Shown here piece after piece: positions 1 through 8,173 of a stretch of DNA of 64,000 nt. The DNA lies in the NCBI GenBank assembly GCA_964567685.1, contig CAZMNO010000014.1, forward strand, positions 9,259-73,258, given 5' to 3'. A program made the translations under genes and the position numbers. Source of the DNA: UBA5972 sp964567685. Its GTDB lineage: Bacteria > Pseudomonadota > Alphaproteobacteria > Rhodobacterales > Rhodobacteraceae. Numbering within the stretch: the stretch's first letter is position 1; the number at the start of each line of letters is the position of its first letter. Under the pieces are notes generated by a model. The model was given only the letters and a program-made list of their open reading frames with translations. It did not search any database and was not told the origin of the DNA.

Positions 1-212
1 GCACGGCTTCCGCTGCGGCGTAATTCGTCGGAGCGCTGTATGTGCGCACATCGAAGACTTCATACTTCCGCAGTGGGCTCTTACCCGACCTCGGAGGCGG
101 TGCAGCAATCATGTGATATGATGTTTCGTCAGCGTCGGGTTGTCGTTGTGGGGGGGTGTGGCGGATCGGAGGATCAATCATGTAAACACCAAATTTACCT
201 GCCATTCGCGCG

Positions 213-800
213 TTGCGGCCTGCCTGCAATAAAGGACGCATTGTTGGTCAGAAGCGACCACACGTCTGGGCGATCAGGGTCCGCCTGGAGCTGGCCGAGA
301 ACCAATGTGATCTCGCGTTATTCAATTTAGCCATCGATAGTAAACTGCGCGGTTGCGATCTGGTCAAAATGAAAGTGGTCGATGTTATGGCGTCCGGCCA
401 AATCAAAGAACGAGCGTCAGTGTTGCAAAGCAAGACCCAGAAGCCTGTACGCTTCGGAATCTCCGAAGGGACGCGGAGCTCGATCGAGAGATGGATGTGA
501 GAACCGTTGATGATTGGATCGGAGTATCTTTGGCCAGGGCGCTTCCACGATCGCCTTCATATATCAACCCGTCAGTATGCCCGAATTGTCCGTGATTGGG
601 TTACCTCTATCGGTTTGGAGGCCAGCGTCTACGGCACACATTCGATGCGACGCACAAAGGTCACGCAGATTTACAAGAAGACGGGCAATCTGCGCGCTGT
701 TCAGCTTCTACTCGGGTACACAAAGATGGACAGCACGGTCCGTTACCTCGGTGTTGAGCTCGAAGATGCACTTGCCATCGCGGAAGCTATTGAAATCTAG
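213..800 (+). pseudogene. Tyrosine recombinase/integrase remnant with in-frame stop
   Basis: Reading from a TTG at 213, one frame gives a short (about 195-residue) tyrosine-recombinase-like protein broken by a TGA at 498-500. The same frame continues at once to a TAG at 798-800. The downstream half keeps the C-terminal catalytic landmarks: an HSMRR box (the His-x-x-Arg motif) and a TVRYLG box with the candidate nucleophile Tyr. The usual LGH motif reads LGY, so a second catalytic position is also altered. The first half resembles the N-terminal part of short proteobacterial integrases. Two independent defects point to a dead gene rather than a sequencing error. It lies at the left edge of the aromatic-catabolism island, which fits a relic of past integration. 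No partner excisionase or attachment repeat was seen in bases 1-212. Confidence 0.72.
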
Positions 801-1313
801 AGCAGCGGGTCGTCTCTCAAGGACGGCCCGGACCTGCCGTTCGCCTGTGTCTCCAATGCCGCTGCACAGCTTCACCAAACCGGCCATTCACCGATTGCGC
901 AGCATTTCCATTAGCCGAGGGATTGCAATGCGGGACGAAGCTGCCATTCACAGCCCCTATTTGGACAATCAATTCACTAAATGTCACTTGGCCGGTATTG
1001 CCAAACGACATCTGGCGACACCACCAGTTTTAAATAACTTGGGGTTTGGAGCGTCAGTATTTCAAATAATTATGAAAGTGGAAATTGTTAGGGGGCGCAT
1101 GTCGACCGCATATTCGATGATTTCTGGCAGCAAGCGGTGACCTGCAAAGCCATGAGAATTCTAGCATCTTGTCGTGCTTGGTATTTGAAATCTTGATAGT
1201 AGGCCGCCAACTTGACTATGCCCTTTGACGAACTGGTCCAATTTGATGTTACAAATCTCCCGCCCCACCTAGGTAACCGGCGATGACAAGGTGTAATTAG
1301 GAGGCAAGACGCT
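801..1313. other. Non-coding or decayed stretch after the integrase remnant
   Basis: About 510 bases between the integrase remnant and the stop codon of the 3-hydroxybenzoate monooxygenase. Open frames here (for example on the plus strand to about 1140 and on the minus strand at 1088-1381) have no recognisable motif, no convincing ribosome binding site and odd composition. I see no gene, tRNA or clear terminator. It may be decayed mobile DNA. Confidence 0.5.
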
Positions 1314-3233
1314 TTAGGCTGGCAACAAGAATCCGCCAAAGAAATCTGCCAACTCTTTGTATCCATCAAGTGGTAAAACATGGGCGATATATTGGTCCGG
1401 GCGAACCACGATCATACAGCCCGTTTCGCGGTTGATCCCGCGCATATCAAAGATATCACCCAGACCTTTGTGATCCGTGCAGAATATTTTTTCGTGGTCT
1501 TGCAAGCCCAGTTTGCCCGTGATTGGTTTCAAGAGTGGCGGCATTTCGCCATAAGATAGCCTGTCAAATGTCTGCTGAAACACCGCGCGCAGATCAATCA
1601 GTGCGTCGATATCCTCCTCTTTACGGGTAAATTTCGTGATTGGCGAACTCGGGGCATCCGTCAACCAATCAGCCAGCTTGTGAATTGCCGATCCTGCATT
1701 CGAACTGTCATTTTTGCCGCCAAACGCGTAGATGCGCCAGCGACCATCCGCTTCAGCAGCGTGACCAAGCTGCATTTGCTTAGCATCTGCCAATCGTACT
1801 ACCGGCGCAGAGTGGAAACGGCGTCCGATTTTCTGGCCCGCAGCCAGTGCCTGGAACGTGGCGGGTCCGGTCAGGACGCTCTCATCGTATTTTACCGCGA
1901 GGCCACCGGTGAACTCCAGATTGGCTTTGAAATGTTGCACAAAGCGGGGCTCGTCCGAGCCATCAAGTTCGCTTCCTCCCAAAGGTGCGGACATGACGCG
2001 AGCCCATTCATGGTCGGTATCGACCAGCCGTTTGGCCTCGTTCCAGCGTTCGGCGGAATAGGTGTGCAGCAGGCTTTTGTCTGCACGGCCCTGAATGACG
2101 TGCGCCAGTTTCCAGCCAAGGTTGAACGTATCCTGCATAGAGACATTCATACCTTGGCCAGCTTTGGGGCTGTGTGTGTGGCAGGCATCGCCGGCAGTAA
2201 AAACACGAGGGGTGCGGGATTGGGCCTCGCCCTCTGGCACATCGTCAAAGCGGTCCGTCATACGGTGCCCGATTTCATAAATTGACCACCAGACAACCTC
2301 TTTCACATCAACGGTGTAAGGCTGCATGATCCGGTTGGCAGCGGCTATCATATCTTCCTGAGTAAAATTTCGATTTGACACACGCTCGCCGACATTTAGC
2401 TTGTCAAGCTCAACATACATGCGAAACAGATACCCACCCTCACGCGGCAGGATCAACACGTTGCCCTCATGAGCCGAGGTGATAAGGCATTTCTGTCGTA
2501 CGTCTGGAAAGTCTGTGTTGGCCAAAATATCCATTACGCCCCAAGCTTGATTGGCAGCGTCGCCGTGCATTTCGCCGCCGATCGCCTTTCGAACATTGGA
2601 ACGTGCACCGTCACAACCAACAACATAATTGGCCCGGATCATTTTTGTAACGCCCCAGTTCACGCCGGTATCCTGCAGAGCCACTGTTACCGGGTAGTCA
2701 CTTGCTGCGACATCGATCTCCAGATCTTTAACCGACCAGCTGTAATCAGGTTCAAGGCGCGTTGATGAATTCTTCATCACATCCAAGAACAACTGATGCA
2801 ACCGGGCTTGATTGATCAGAATATGCGGCATTTCCGAACTGTCATCAGCCACGTCCTGCACCCGACCGATGCGCTTGATTTGATCTGGGTTTTCGGGGTC
2901 CGGCGCCCAAAAATTTGTCTGGTTCACCCAATAGCTTTCGCGCTTTACTTTATCGGCAAAACCAAAAGCTTGAAACATCTCCATCGTGCGAGTGTTGATA
3001 CCGTCGGCCTTGCCTTTTTCGATGTTGCAAGGGCTGCTTTCGACAATCATCGTGTCAATCTCGGGAAATTGTGCCAATTGCGCAGCGAGGCACAATCCCG
3101 CGGGTCCGGTGCCAGCAATCAACACATCCACCTTTTCAGGCAGCGGTGCGTGTTGTGAACGGTCTCGACGCCCTTGTGCGGCGTTCTTGATGTCGGGGTT
3201 TCCGCCTCTGAATCCATCTACATAATATCGCAC
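1314..3233 (-). CDS. mobA: 3-hydroxybenzoate 4-monooxygenase (FAD aromatic hydroxylase)
   Basis: Hydroxylates 3-hydroxybenzoate to protocatechuate using NAD(P)H, O2 and FAD in the cytosol. The 639-residue product has the FAD Rossmann motif GTGPAG at about residues 41-46, the mid-protein CDGARSNVR box and the GDACHTHSPKAGQGMN FAD/ribityl box. A C-terminal thioredoxin-like dimerisation domain typical of the phenol-hydroxylase subgroup follows. It follows the Comamonas MobA sequence along its length as I recall it, including the 'VRYYVDGFRGGNP' start. I chose the GTG at 3233 because GGGAGG lies six bases upstream; the ATG at 3284 would add a tail foreign to the family. It lies 110 bases downstream of ligC on the same strand, so its product protocatechuate feeds the neighbouring 4,5-cleavage genes. 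A phenol 2-monooxygenase-like activity on another phenol is the main alternative. Confidence 0.85.
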   Translation of the reverse strand: MRYYVDGFRGGNPDIKNAAQGRRDRSQHAPLPEKVDVLIAGTGPAGLCLAAQLAQFPEIDTMIVESSPCNIEKGKADGINTRTMEMFQAFGFADKVKRESYWVNQTNFWAPDPENPDQIKRIGRVQDVADDSSEMPHILINQARLHQLFLDVMKNSSTRLEPDYSWSVKDLEIDVAASDYPVTVALQDTGVNWGVTKMIRANYVVGCDGARSNVRKAIGGEMHGDAANQAWGVMDILANTDFPDVRQKCLITSAHEGNVLILPREGGYLFRMYVELDKLNVGERVSNRNFTQEDMIAAANRIMQPYTVDVKEVVWWSIYEIGHRMTDRFDDVPEGEAQSRTPRVFTAGDACHTHSPKAGQGMNVSMQDTFNLGWKLAHVIQGRADKSLLHTYSAERWNEAKRLVDTDHEWARVMSAPLGGSELDGSDEPRFVQHFKANLEFTGGLAVKYDESVLTGPATFQALAAGQKIGRRFHSAPVVRLADAKQMQLGHAAEADGRWRIYAFGGKNDSSNAGSAIHKLADWLTDAPSSPITKFTRKEEDIDALIDLRAVFQQTFDRLSYGEMPPLLKPITGKLGLQDHEKIFCTDHKGLGDIFDMRGINRETGCMIVVRPDQYIAHVLPLDGYKELADFFGGFLLPA

Positions 3234-3343
3234 TGTGGTCCTCCCTTTGATCGGCCTCCACCAAATAATGCCACCCACCGGCACCGCTCAGTTCTCAAAA
3301 AATCTCAGATGACGGACCCGCCTCTCTAAAAGTACTGGCTTCC

Positions 3344-4285
3344 TCACAAACTCCTTTCAATCAGATCAAGGGTTTCCATGGCTCCAAGAACATCGGCGAC
3401 AGCGCCATTCGGCTGGCGGTTTTCCCGAATGGCGGTAAAGAACTCGCGGTCGATAAGTTCTATGCCGTTATTGGAAACTGCCACGTCTGAAAGGTCGATA
3501 GGGTTTTCATTGCCGTCGAAAAGGTCATCATAGCGGGCGATGTAGGTGCCGTTATCGCAAATGTAACGAAAAAAGGTGCCAAGTGGGCCGTCGTTATTGA
3601 AGCTGAGTGACAACGTGCAGATAGCGCCAGAGGGGACCTTCATGCCAATCGACATATCCATGGCAATGCCCAGATCAGGATGCGCCGGACCTTCAAGACC
3701 GAAGGCTGAGGAGCAAGTTTCACCAGTCTGATACTGAAACAGATCTACCGTGTGGCAGGCATGATGCCATAACAGATGATCCGTCCAGCTGCGCGGCTCG
3801 CCCTTGGCATTCATATTGGAGCGGCGGAAAAAGTAGGTCTGCACATCCATTTGCTGGATCTTGAGTTCGCCTGCGACGATTTTGTTGTGAATCCACTGAT
3901 GCGAGGGGTTGAAGCGGCGGACCTGTCCCGCCATTGCAATCAAACCCGTCTCTTTCTGTACTTTCACGATTTCCTGACTATCGGCAAGTGTGTCGGCCAT
4001 CGGAATCTCGACCAGCACATGTTTTCCTGCCCGCATACATTGGATCGCCTGCGTGGCATGAAGTTGGGTCGGAGTGGACAGAATAACCGCGTCGACATCG
4101 TCGCGCGCAAGACACTCGGCCAGATCGGTCGAGGCATGGGAAATGCCCCGTTCTGCTGCGAGTGCATCGATTTTTGCTCTTGTCGGCCCCATGACTGAAG
4201 TCACTTCGACATCATCTATCTGGCTGATCGCATCCAGATGCTTGGTACCGAACGCGCCATAAGCGCCTGCTATACAAACTCTCAT
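3344..4285 (-). CDS. ligC: 4-carboxy-2-hydroxymuconate-6-semialdehyde dehydrogenase
   Basis: Oxidises CHMS, the ring-cleavage product of protocatechuate 4,5-dioxygenase, to 2-pyrone-4,6-dicarboxylate with NAD(P)+. The 313-residue protein is a Gfo/Idh/MocA oxidoreductase. It has an N-terminal Rossmann fold (GAYGAFG near residue 7), the central GKHVLVEIP box, and stretches such as QQMDVQTYFFRR, GEPRSWTDHLLWHHA and CTLSLSFNNDGPLGTFFRYI that I recognise from Sphingobium LigC. The second ATG at 4285 is preferred because GGAAG lies just upstream; the ATG at 4297 is possible. It sits between the DUF1932 dehydrogenase (42 bases upstream) and mobA in a leftward transcription unit opposite the rest of the lig genes. 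LigI, which acts on the lactone formed, is encoded in the rightward operon. Confidence 0.9.
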   Translation of the reverse strand: MRVCIAGAYGAFGTKHLDAISQIDDVEVTSVMGPTRAKIDALAAERGISHASTDLAECLARDDVDAVILSTPTQLHATQAIQCMRAGKHVLVEIPMADTLADSQEIVKVQKETGLIAMAGQVRRFNPSHQWIHNKIVAGELKIQQMDVQTYFFRRSNMNAKGEPRSWTDHLLWHHACHTVDLFQYQTGETCSSAFGLEGPAHPDLGIAMDMSIGMKVPSGAICTLSLSFNNDGPLGTFFRYICDNGTYIARYDDLFDGNENPIDLSDVAVSNNGIELIDREFFTAIRENRQPNGAVADVLGAMETLDLIERSL

Positions 4286-4326
4286 TTCATCTTCCACTTC
4301 ATGAGTAATTCTGCTGGTGGATTCAC

Positions 4327-5307
4327 TTAGCCTCCAGCCAGGTTCTTTGTCGTTTCATCCTTCGATTGGTCCATCTCAGAAAGCAGGGTTTCCAACATTG
4401 CATCGAAATCGGCATCTCCGGGATCAATTCCCAGATCGCCAACATTCTGTTGCCAGCCAACGGTGGCGCGGGACATTGCCGAAGAAAGGCCAAGATCGTC
4501 GATTGTTCGGACAACTTCGCGCATTTCGGCCGCGCGCCGCTCCCCATGCACCATCATCCGTTCCAGGCCGTAAGCCGCCCGGTCTTTCCAGACCAACCCC
4601 GGATAAGATTTATCCAGGCTTTCCAGAACCACCTCCTCAACCCCGGCGCGACGCCCTGCCAGAACGCATTCGGCCATGAGAGCCTCCAACCCCTTCATCA
4701 TGATTGAGCGGATCATCTTGATCGATGAGGCGTGCCCGACCCTGCCGTCGATAGCTTTAGCGGACATCCCGAGTTCAGCAAGTATGCGCCGCCCGTTGTC
4801 GGCTTTCGGACCACTAAGCAAGACCGGAGCCTTATGCAGCCTCGGATGGACCGGTGACATGATCGCCATGTCAATGTAGTGACCTCCAGCGGCTTCAATC
4901 AGCTTAGCGTTATTCTGTTTGGTCTTTGGCGCGCAGGAATTTCCGTCAAAGTAATAACAGCCCAGCTCAATATGCAGGGCGGCGGCGCTGGCTGCGCTAT
5001 TTGCCTGATCAGCAGTTACTAGGCTGAATACCAGCCCAGCCCCCCGCAAAAGGGTTGCCATATCTGCTTGCCCTATTACACCCGCCGCCGAATAATCGCT
5101 CCATTTGGCATCGGAAACACCACTGTCCACGGCATCCGTCTTGATGTCATAGCTCCGGGCTGTGATTGCTGCACCGGATTCGTTCAAGCCTTGCACAAAC
5201 GCACTAGCGGCCTCGCCAAACCCTATGGTCGGAAAATCGGTGGTGCCGATCACAGCATGTGATTGTTCTTGCGCATCCATGTTGCGAGTGTTTTCAGATC
5301 TGTTCAT
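4327..5307 (-). CDS. NAD(P)-dependent dehydrogenase with DUF1932 C-terminal domain
   Basis: A 326-residue protein of the 6-phosphogluconate / 3-hydroxyisobutyrate dehydrogenase superfamily. The N-terminal NAD(P)-binding half begins IGFGEAASAF at about residue 28. The C-terminal all-alpha half (about residues 195-300, including RSIMMKGLEALMAE) matches the DUF1932 type. It is cotranscribed with ligC (42-base gap) and lies just downstream of the two-HTH LysR gene, so it probably belongs to the protocatechuate pathway. None of the classical lig steps lacks an enzyme here, so its substrate is unknown. It might handle an off-pathway keto acid or hydroxy acid, or a further aromatic-derived intermediate. 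A second in-frame ATG exists at residue 10 and the exact start is uncertain. Confidence 0.75.
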   Translation of the reverse strand: MNRSENTRNMDAQEQSHAVIGTTDFPTIGFGEAASAFVQGLNESGAAITARSYDIKTDAVDSGVSDAKWSDYSAAGVIGQADMATLLRGAGLVFSLVTADQANSAASAAALHIELGCYYFDGNSCAPKTKQNNAKLIEAAGGHYIDMAIMSPVHPRLHKAPVLLSGPKADNGRRILAELGMSAKAIDGRVGHASSIKMIRSIMMKGLEALMAECVLAGRRAGVEEVVLESLDKSYPGLVWKDRAAYGLERMMVHGERRAAEMREVVRTIDDLGLSSAMSRATVGWQQNVGDLGIDPGDADFDAMLETLLSEMDQSKDETTKNLAGG

Positions 5308-5386
5308 CGCGCATCAGCTTATCACCCGTTAAATCGCACTCGAAATTAAATAGCTGTGTTTGCCATTCGGTTTGCGCATAACACCT

Positions 5387-6604
5387 CTAGGTGACCCACT
5401 GACAAATAGCACGCAATTCATCCAAAAAACGAGATTGAGTCGGTGTTGGATGCCAACCTGCGCGAAAAGTAATACCTATGGGGCGGGAATTGTCGGGCAA
5501 GTGAATTGGTAAAGTTCTCAAGTCTCCAGACTGCAGCTCATGCTGAACCTGATGGCGCGAAATAATGGTTATATAGTCCCCTTCCAGCAATAATCCCCGC
5601 ACCAGTACCAGCGAACTTGAAGCCACGCGAACCGGGGTGAGCTCAAGTTCCGGTATCCTCAGAACATCGCTCAGGTAACTGCCGGAAGGGGTAATTTTGG
5701 GCGGCGCAATCCATGGGTAGTTCAGCGTTTCCCGAAGGGTGATCCTTGATTGTGCACAAAGGGGATGCCCGGCACGCACGACTATGGCAAGGGAATCATT
5801 GAACAAGGGTTCCTGAACCACATCCTCGGCCGGAGGCGGTTCCCGCAACGCACCGATAAGAAAATCACTTTCCCCATAACGCAGGCCGCGCAGCAATTCC
5901 GGATATGGCCCCTCGATCGTCCGAAGCTGAATCTTCGGTTCCAGTTGCAAAATTGTGTGAATGGCACGTGGCAGAATTCGGGTTCGCACAAGCGGCATAG
6001 ACCCAATTGTTATACGCGTTGAATCCTGCCCTTTGAAGGCCTCAAGCTCAAACATCCCTTGCTCAAGTTCAACTGCCGCCAAGCGAGCGCTAAGCGCTAG
6101 CCTTTCAGCAGCCTTGGTAAGCTCAATACCCTGAGATGTTGTTCGAAACAGATCAAACCCGGCAAGGCGTTCAAGATCGCGCGCTGCCCGGTGAACTGAT
6201 GGTTGTGAAATGCCGATATTTTTTGCTGCAATCGAAAAGTTCTTCGCTTCTGCCAGCGCAACAAGAGCTCGTAATTGCGCTGCAGTAACCAGCCTGTCGA
6301 AATTCTGAAATCCCTTTTTTGTTCGGCTTTTTCGCAATTGTAGCGCTTCTTTGGCACCGGTTGATAGTTGATCAAGCATCCTTTCTACGCGAACCAGATA
6401 AATCAATCCGATTTCCGTCACCTGCATCCCGTCGGTCAGTCGATCAAACAGCGTGATGCCCAACTGCGATTCAAGTTTGGAAATCGCTTGTGTTATCGCC
6501 GGTTGCGACAGGTGAATTGTTTCAGCTGCCGCTGATATTCCACGATGTCTGGCAACCTCGCGAAAGGCATGAAGATGGCGGATATTGGGGAAGTCAAACT
6601 GCAC
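5387..6604 (-). CDS. LysR-type regulator with two N-terminal HTH domains
   Basis: A 405-residue LysR-family regulator, about 100 residues longer than usual. It carries two winged helix-turn-helix segments: one starting IRHLHAFREVARHRG with SQPAITQAISKLE (about residues 8-65), and a second starting TAAQLRALVALAEAKN with SQPSVHRAARDLE (about residues 100-160). A periplasmic-binding-protein-like effector domain follows (about 180-400). The GTG at 6604 is chosen because GGAGG stands six bases upstream (TGCAAA spacer). It is divergent from galB with 160 bases between and lies upstream of the DUF1932-ligC-mobA genes on its own strand, so it is the obvious pathway regulator for both directions. The effector is probably protocatechuate or a meta-cleavage intermediate; this is inference. 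Confidence 0.88.
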   Translation of the reverse strand: MQFDFPNIRHLHAFREVARHRGISAAAETIHLSQPAITQAISKLESQLGITLFDRLTDGMQVTEIGLIYLVRVERMLDQLSTGAKEALQLRKSRTKKGFQNFDRLVTAAQLRALVALAEAKNFSIAAKNIGISQPSVHRAARDLERLAGFDLFRTTSQGIELTKAAERLALSARLAAVELEQGMFELEAFKGQDSTRITIGSMPLVRTRILPRAIHTILQLEPKIQLRTIEGPYPELLRGLRYGESDFLIGALREPPPAEDVVQEPLFNDSLAIVVRAGHPLCAQSRITLRETLNYPWIAPPKITPSGSYLSDVLRIPELELTPVRVASSSLVLVRGLLLEGDYITIISRHQVQHELQSGDLRTLPIHLPDNSRPIGITFRAGWHPTPTQSRFLDELRAICQWVT

Positions 6605-6638
6605 TTTGCACCTCCAGGACATCGAAACATTCAAACCC

Positions 6639-6666
6639 ATTATAGCGAAAACTTATAGCATCCCAA
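6639..6666 (-). promoter_or_regulatory. Candidate sigma70 promoter for the double-HTH LysR gene
   Basis: On the minus strand a perfect TATAAT (6644-6639) lies 16 bases downstream of TTGGGA (6666-6661). The GTG start at 6604 follows 34 bases after the -10 box. The -35 is weak, as is common for activator-dependent or autoregulated genes. Confidence 0.45.
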
Positions 6667-6722
6667 GCGATTTGAAATAGTCATCTTATACTCGTTGGTT
6701 CAACATCAAGCAGGGATGCAAT

Positions 6723-6747
6723 TTGTAGGGTGAGCATTTTCCTACAA
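6723..6747. promoter_or_regulatory. Inverted repeat TTGTAGG-N11-CCTACAA before galB
   Basis: A perfect 7-base inverted repeat with an 11-base spacer lies 17 bases before the galB start codon, in the divergent regulatory region. LysR-type regulators often bind dyads of the T-N11-A form, and this spacing matches. It could equally form a stem-loop in the 5' leader of the galB operon mRNA. Confidence 0.45.
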
Positions 6748-6764
6748 TTGAGAAAGAACAGAAT

Positions 6765-7499
6765 ATGTCAGTGAAAAAAACGGCGCTGGTTGTCAGCGCA
6801 CATGCGGCGGATTTTGTATGGCGTGCAGGCGGTGCAATTGCCTTGCATCAGACCAAAGGATACGAGGTTACCGTTGTTTGCCTTTCTTACGGCGAACGGG
6901 GTGAAAGTGCCAAGCTCTGGAAGCAAGAAGGAATGACGTTGGAAAACGTCAAATCCGCTCGTCGGCAAGAAGCTGAAAACGCCGCCAGGGCACTTGGTGT
7001 AAACGACATCCGTTTTTTTGATTTGGGGGATTATCCCCTTGATCTGGGCCCGGCTGCCAGGGACATGCTGGTGGATGTGATCCGTGAAGTTCAGCCGGTT
7101 TTCACGATGAGCCACTCGATGTGGGACCCATACAACACGGACCACATGAACACGACAAAATTTGTGCTGGAATGCCGGATGGTTGCGCAGGCCTGGGGCC
7201 ACAACCCCGGTCAGAAGGTGCTGGGGGCACCACAGCTCTATCTGTTCGAGCCGCATCAGACCGAGCAAATGCAATGGAAACCGGACGTATTTCTGGATAT
7301 AACCGATGTCTGGGACAAAAAGCGCGCGGCCATCGAATGCATGCAAGGCCAGGAGCATCTGTGGAATTTTTATACCAACGTAGCTGAAAACCGTGGTAAT
7401 CATTTCCGCCGCAACTCCGGTGGTCAGGCAGGGGGGCGTGCGGCTAAATACGCCGAAGGTTTCCAGTCTGTATTCCCGCGCACAGTGGATGAACTCTGA
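6765..7499 (+). CDS. galB: 4-oxalomesaconate hydratase, PIG-L/LmbE-fold
   Basis: Hydrates 4-oxalomesaconate to 4-carboxy-4-hydroxy-2-oxoadipate (CHA). The 244-residue protein has the PIG-L fold with the metal-binding start VVSAHAADFVWRAGG (His13 and Asp16 as likely zinc ligands), later SHSMWDPYNTDH, and the stretch CLSYGERGESAKLW that I recognise from Pseudomonas GalB. Sphingobium uses an unrelated amidohydrolase (LigJ) for this step, so the gene is of the Pseudomonas gallate-pathway type. It is the first gene of the rightward operon galB-ligK-galD-ligI-ligA-ligB-pobA. Its TGA overlaps the ligK ATG (ATGA), which suggests translational coupling. A weak AGAAAG-type ribosome site precedes the ATG. 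Confidence 0.88.
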   Translation: MSVKKTALVVSAHAADFVWRAGGAIALHQTKGYEVTVVCLSYGERGESAKLWKQEGMTLENVKSARRQEAENAARALGVNDIRFFDLGDYPLDLGPAARDMLVDVIREVQPVFTMSHSMWDPYNTDHMNTTKFVLECRMVAQAWGHNPGQKVLGAPQLYLFEPHQTEQMQWKPDVFLDITDVWDKKRAAIECMQGQEHLWNFYTNVAENRGNHFRRNSGGQAGGRAAKYAEGFQSVFPRTVDEL

Positions 7500-8173
7500 T
7501 GGGTGGGGTGGTTGTTCAGAATATCGAACGCGCTGATCAGTCGGTTATCGAAGGGTTGGCGAAATGCGGAGTCGCTACCGTGCATGAAGCACAGGGGCGC
7601 AAAGGGTTATTGGCGGATTACATGCGGCCGATTTACTCCGGTGCAAGGGTGGCGGGTTCTGCCGTTACTATCCTTGCCCCACCTTGTGATAACTGGATGC
7701 TACATGTGGCGATAGAGCAATTGAAAGCCGGGGATATTCTGGTTCTTGGAACAACTTCGCCTTCAAATGCAGGCTATTTTGGCGATCTGCTGGCTACCTC
7801 GGCCAAAGCGCGGGGATGTCGCGGGCTGGTTATCGATGCGGGTGTTCGCGACATTCGTGATCTGAAGGAAATGGATTTCCCGGTCTGGTCCAAATCCGTC
7901 TTCGCACAGGGTACAATCAAAGAAACTATAGGATCAGTGAATATACCAGTCATTTGCGCTGACGAACAGATCTATCCCGGTGATGTGATTGTAGCTGATG
8001 ACGATGGTGTATGTGTTGTCAGACGTAATGAAGCAACTGAAGTGCTCAGGAAATCCCGCGCCCGCGAAGCTAATGAGCAGGAAAAGCGGGCAAGATTTGA
8101 GGCGGGAGAGCTTGGATTGGATGTCTACGATATGCGCGGACGTCTGGCCCAAAAAGGCCTGAAATATGTCTAA
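7499..8173 (+). CDS. ligK: 4-carboxy-4-hydroxy-2-oxoadipate aldolase
   Basis: Cleaves CHA to pyruvate and oxaloacetate, the last step of protocatechuate 4,5-cleavage; orthologues are called LigK, GalC or ProA. The 224-residue protein is of the class II, RraA-like aldolase type. The diagnostic GDLLATSAKARGCRGLVIDAG stretch followed by VRDIRDL (Arg and Asp for substrate and divalent metal binding) is at about residues 99-126. It starts at ATG 7499 inside the galB stop codon, and its own stop lies 8 bases inside galD, so the three genes are tightly coupled. A plain RraA regulator of RNase E is excluded by context. Confidence 0.88.
   Translation: MGGVVVQNIERADQSVIEGLAKCGVATVHEAQGRKGLLADYMRPIYSGARVAGSAVTILAPPCDNWMLHVAIEQLKAGDILVLGTTSPSNAGYFGDLLATSAKARGCRGLVIDAGVRDIRDLKEMDFPVWSKSVFAQGTIKETIGSVNIPVICADEQIYPGDVIVADDDGVCVVRRNEATEVLRKSRAREANEQEKRARFEAGELGLDVYDMRGRLAQKGLKYV

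Noticed and set aside
498..500. TGA in the integrase frame as selenocysteine or readthrough codon
   Set aside because: Tyrosine recombinases do not use selenocysteine, no SECIS-like stem follows, and a further catalytic residue is altered, so a pseudogene is simpler.
514..1140. 208-codon open frame on the plus strand
   Set aside because: It overlaps the integrase remnant in another frame and has no recognisable motif.
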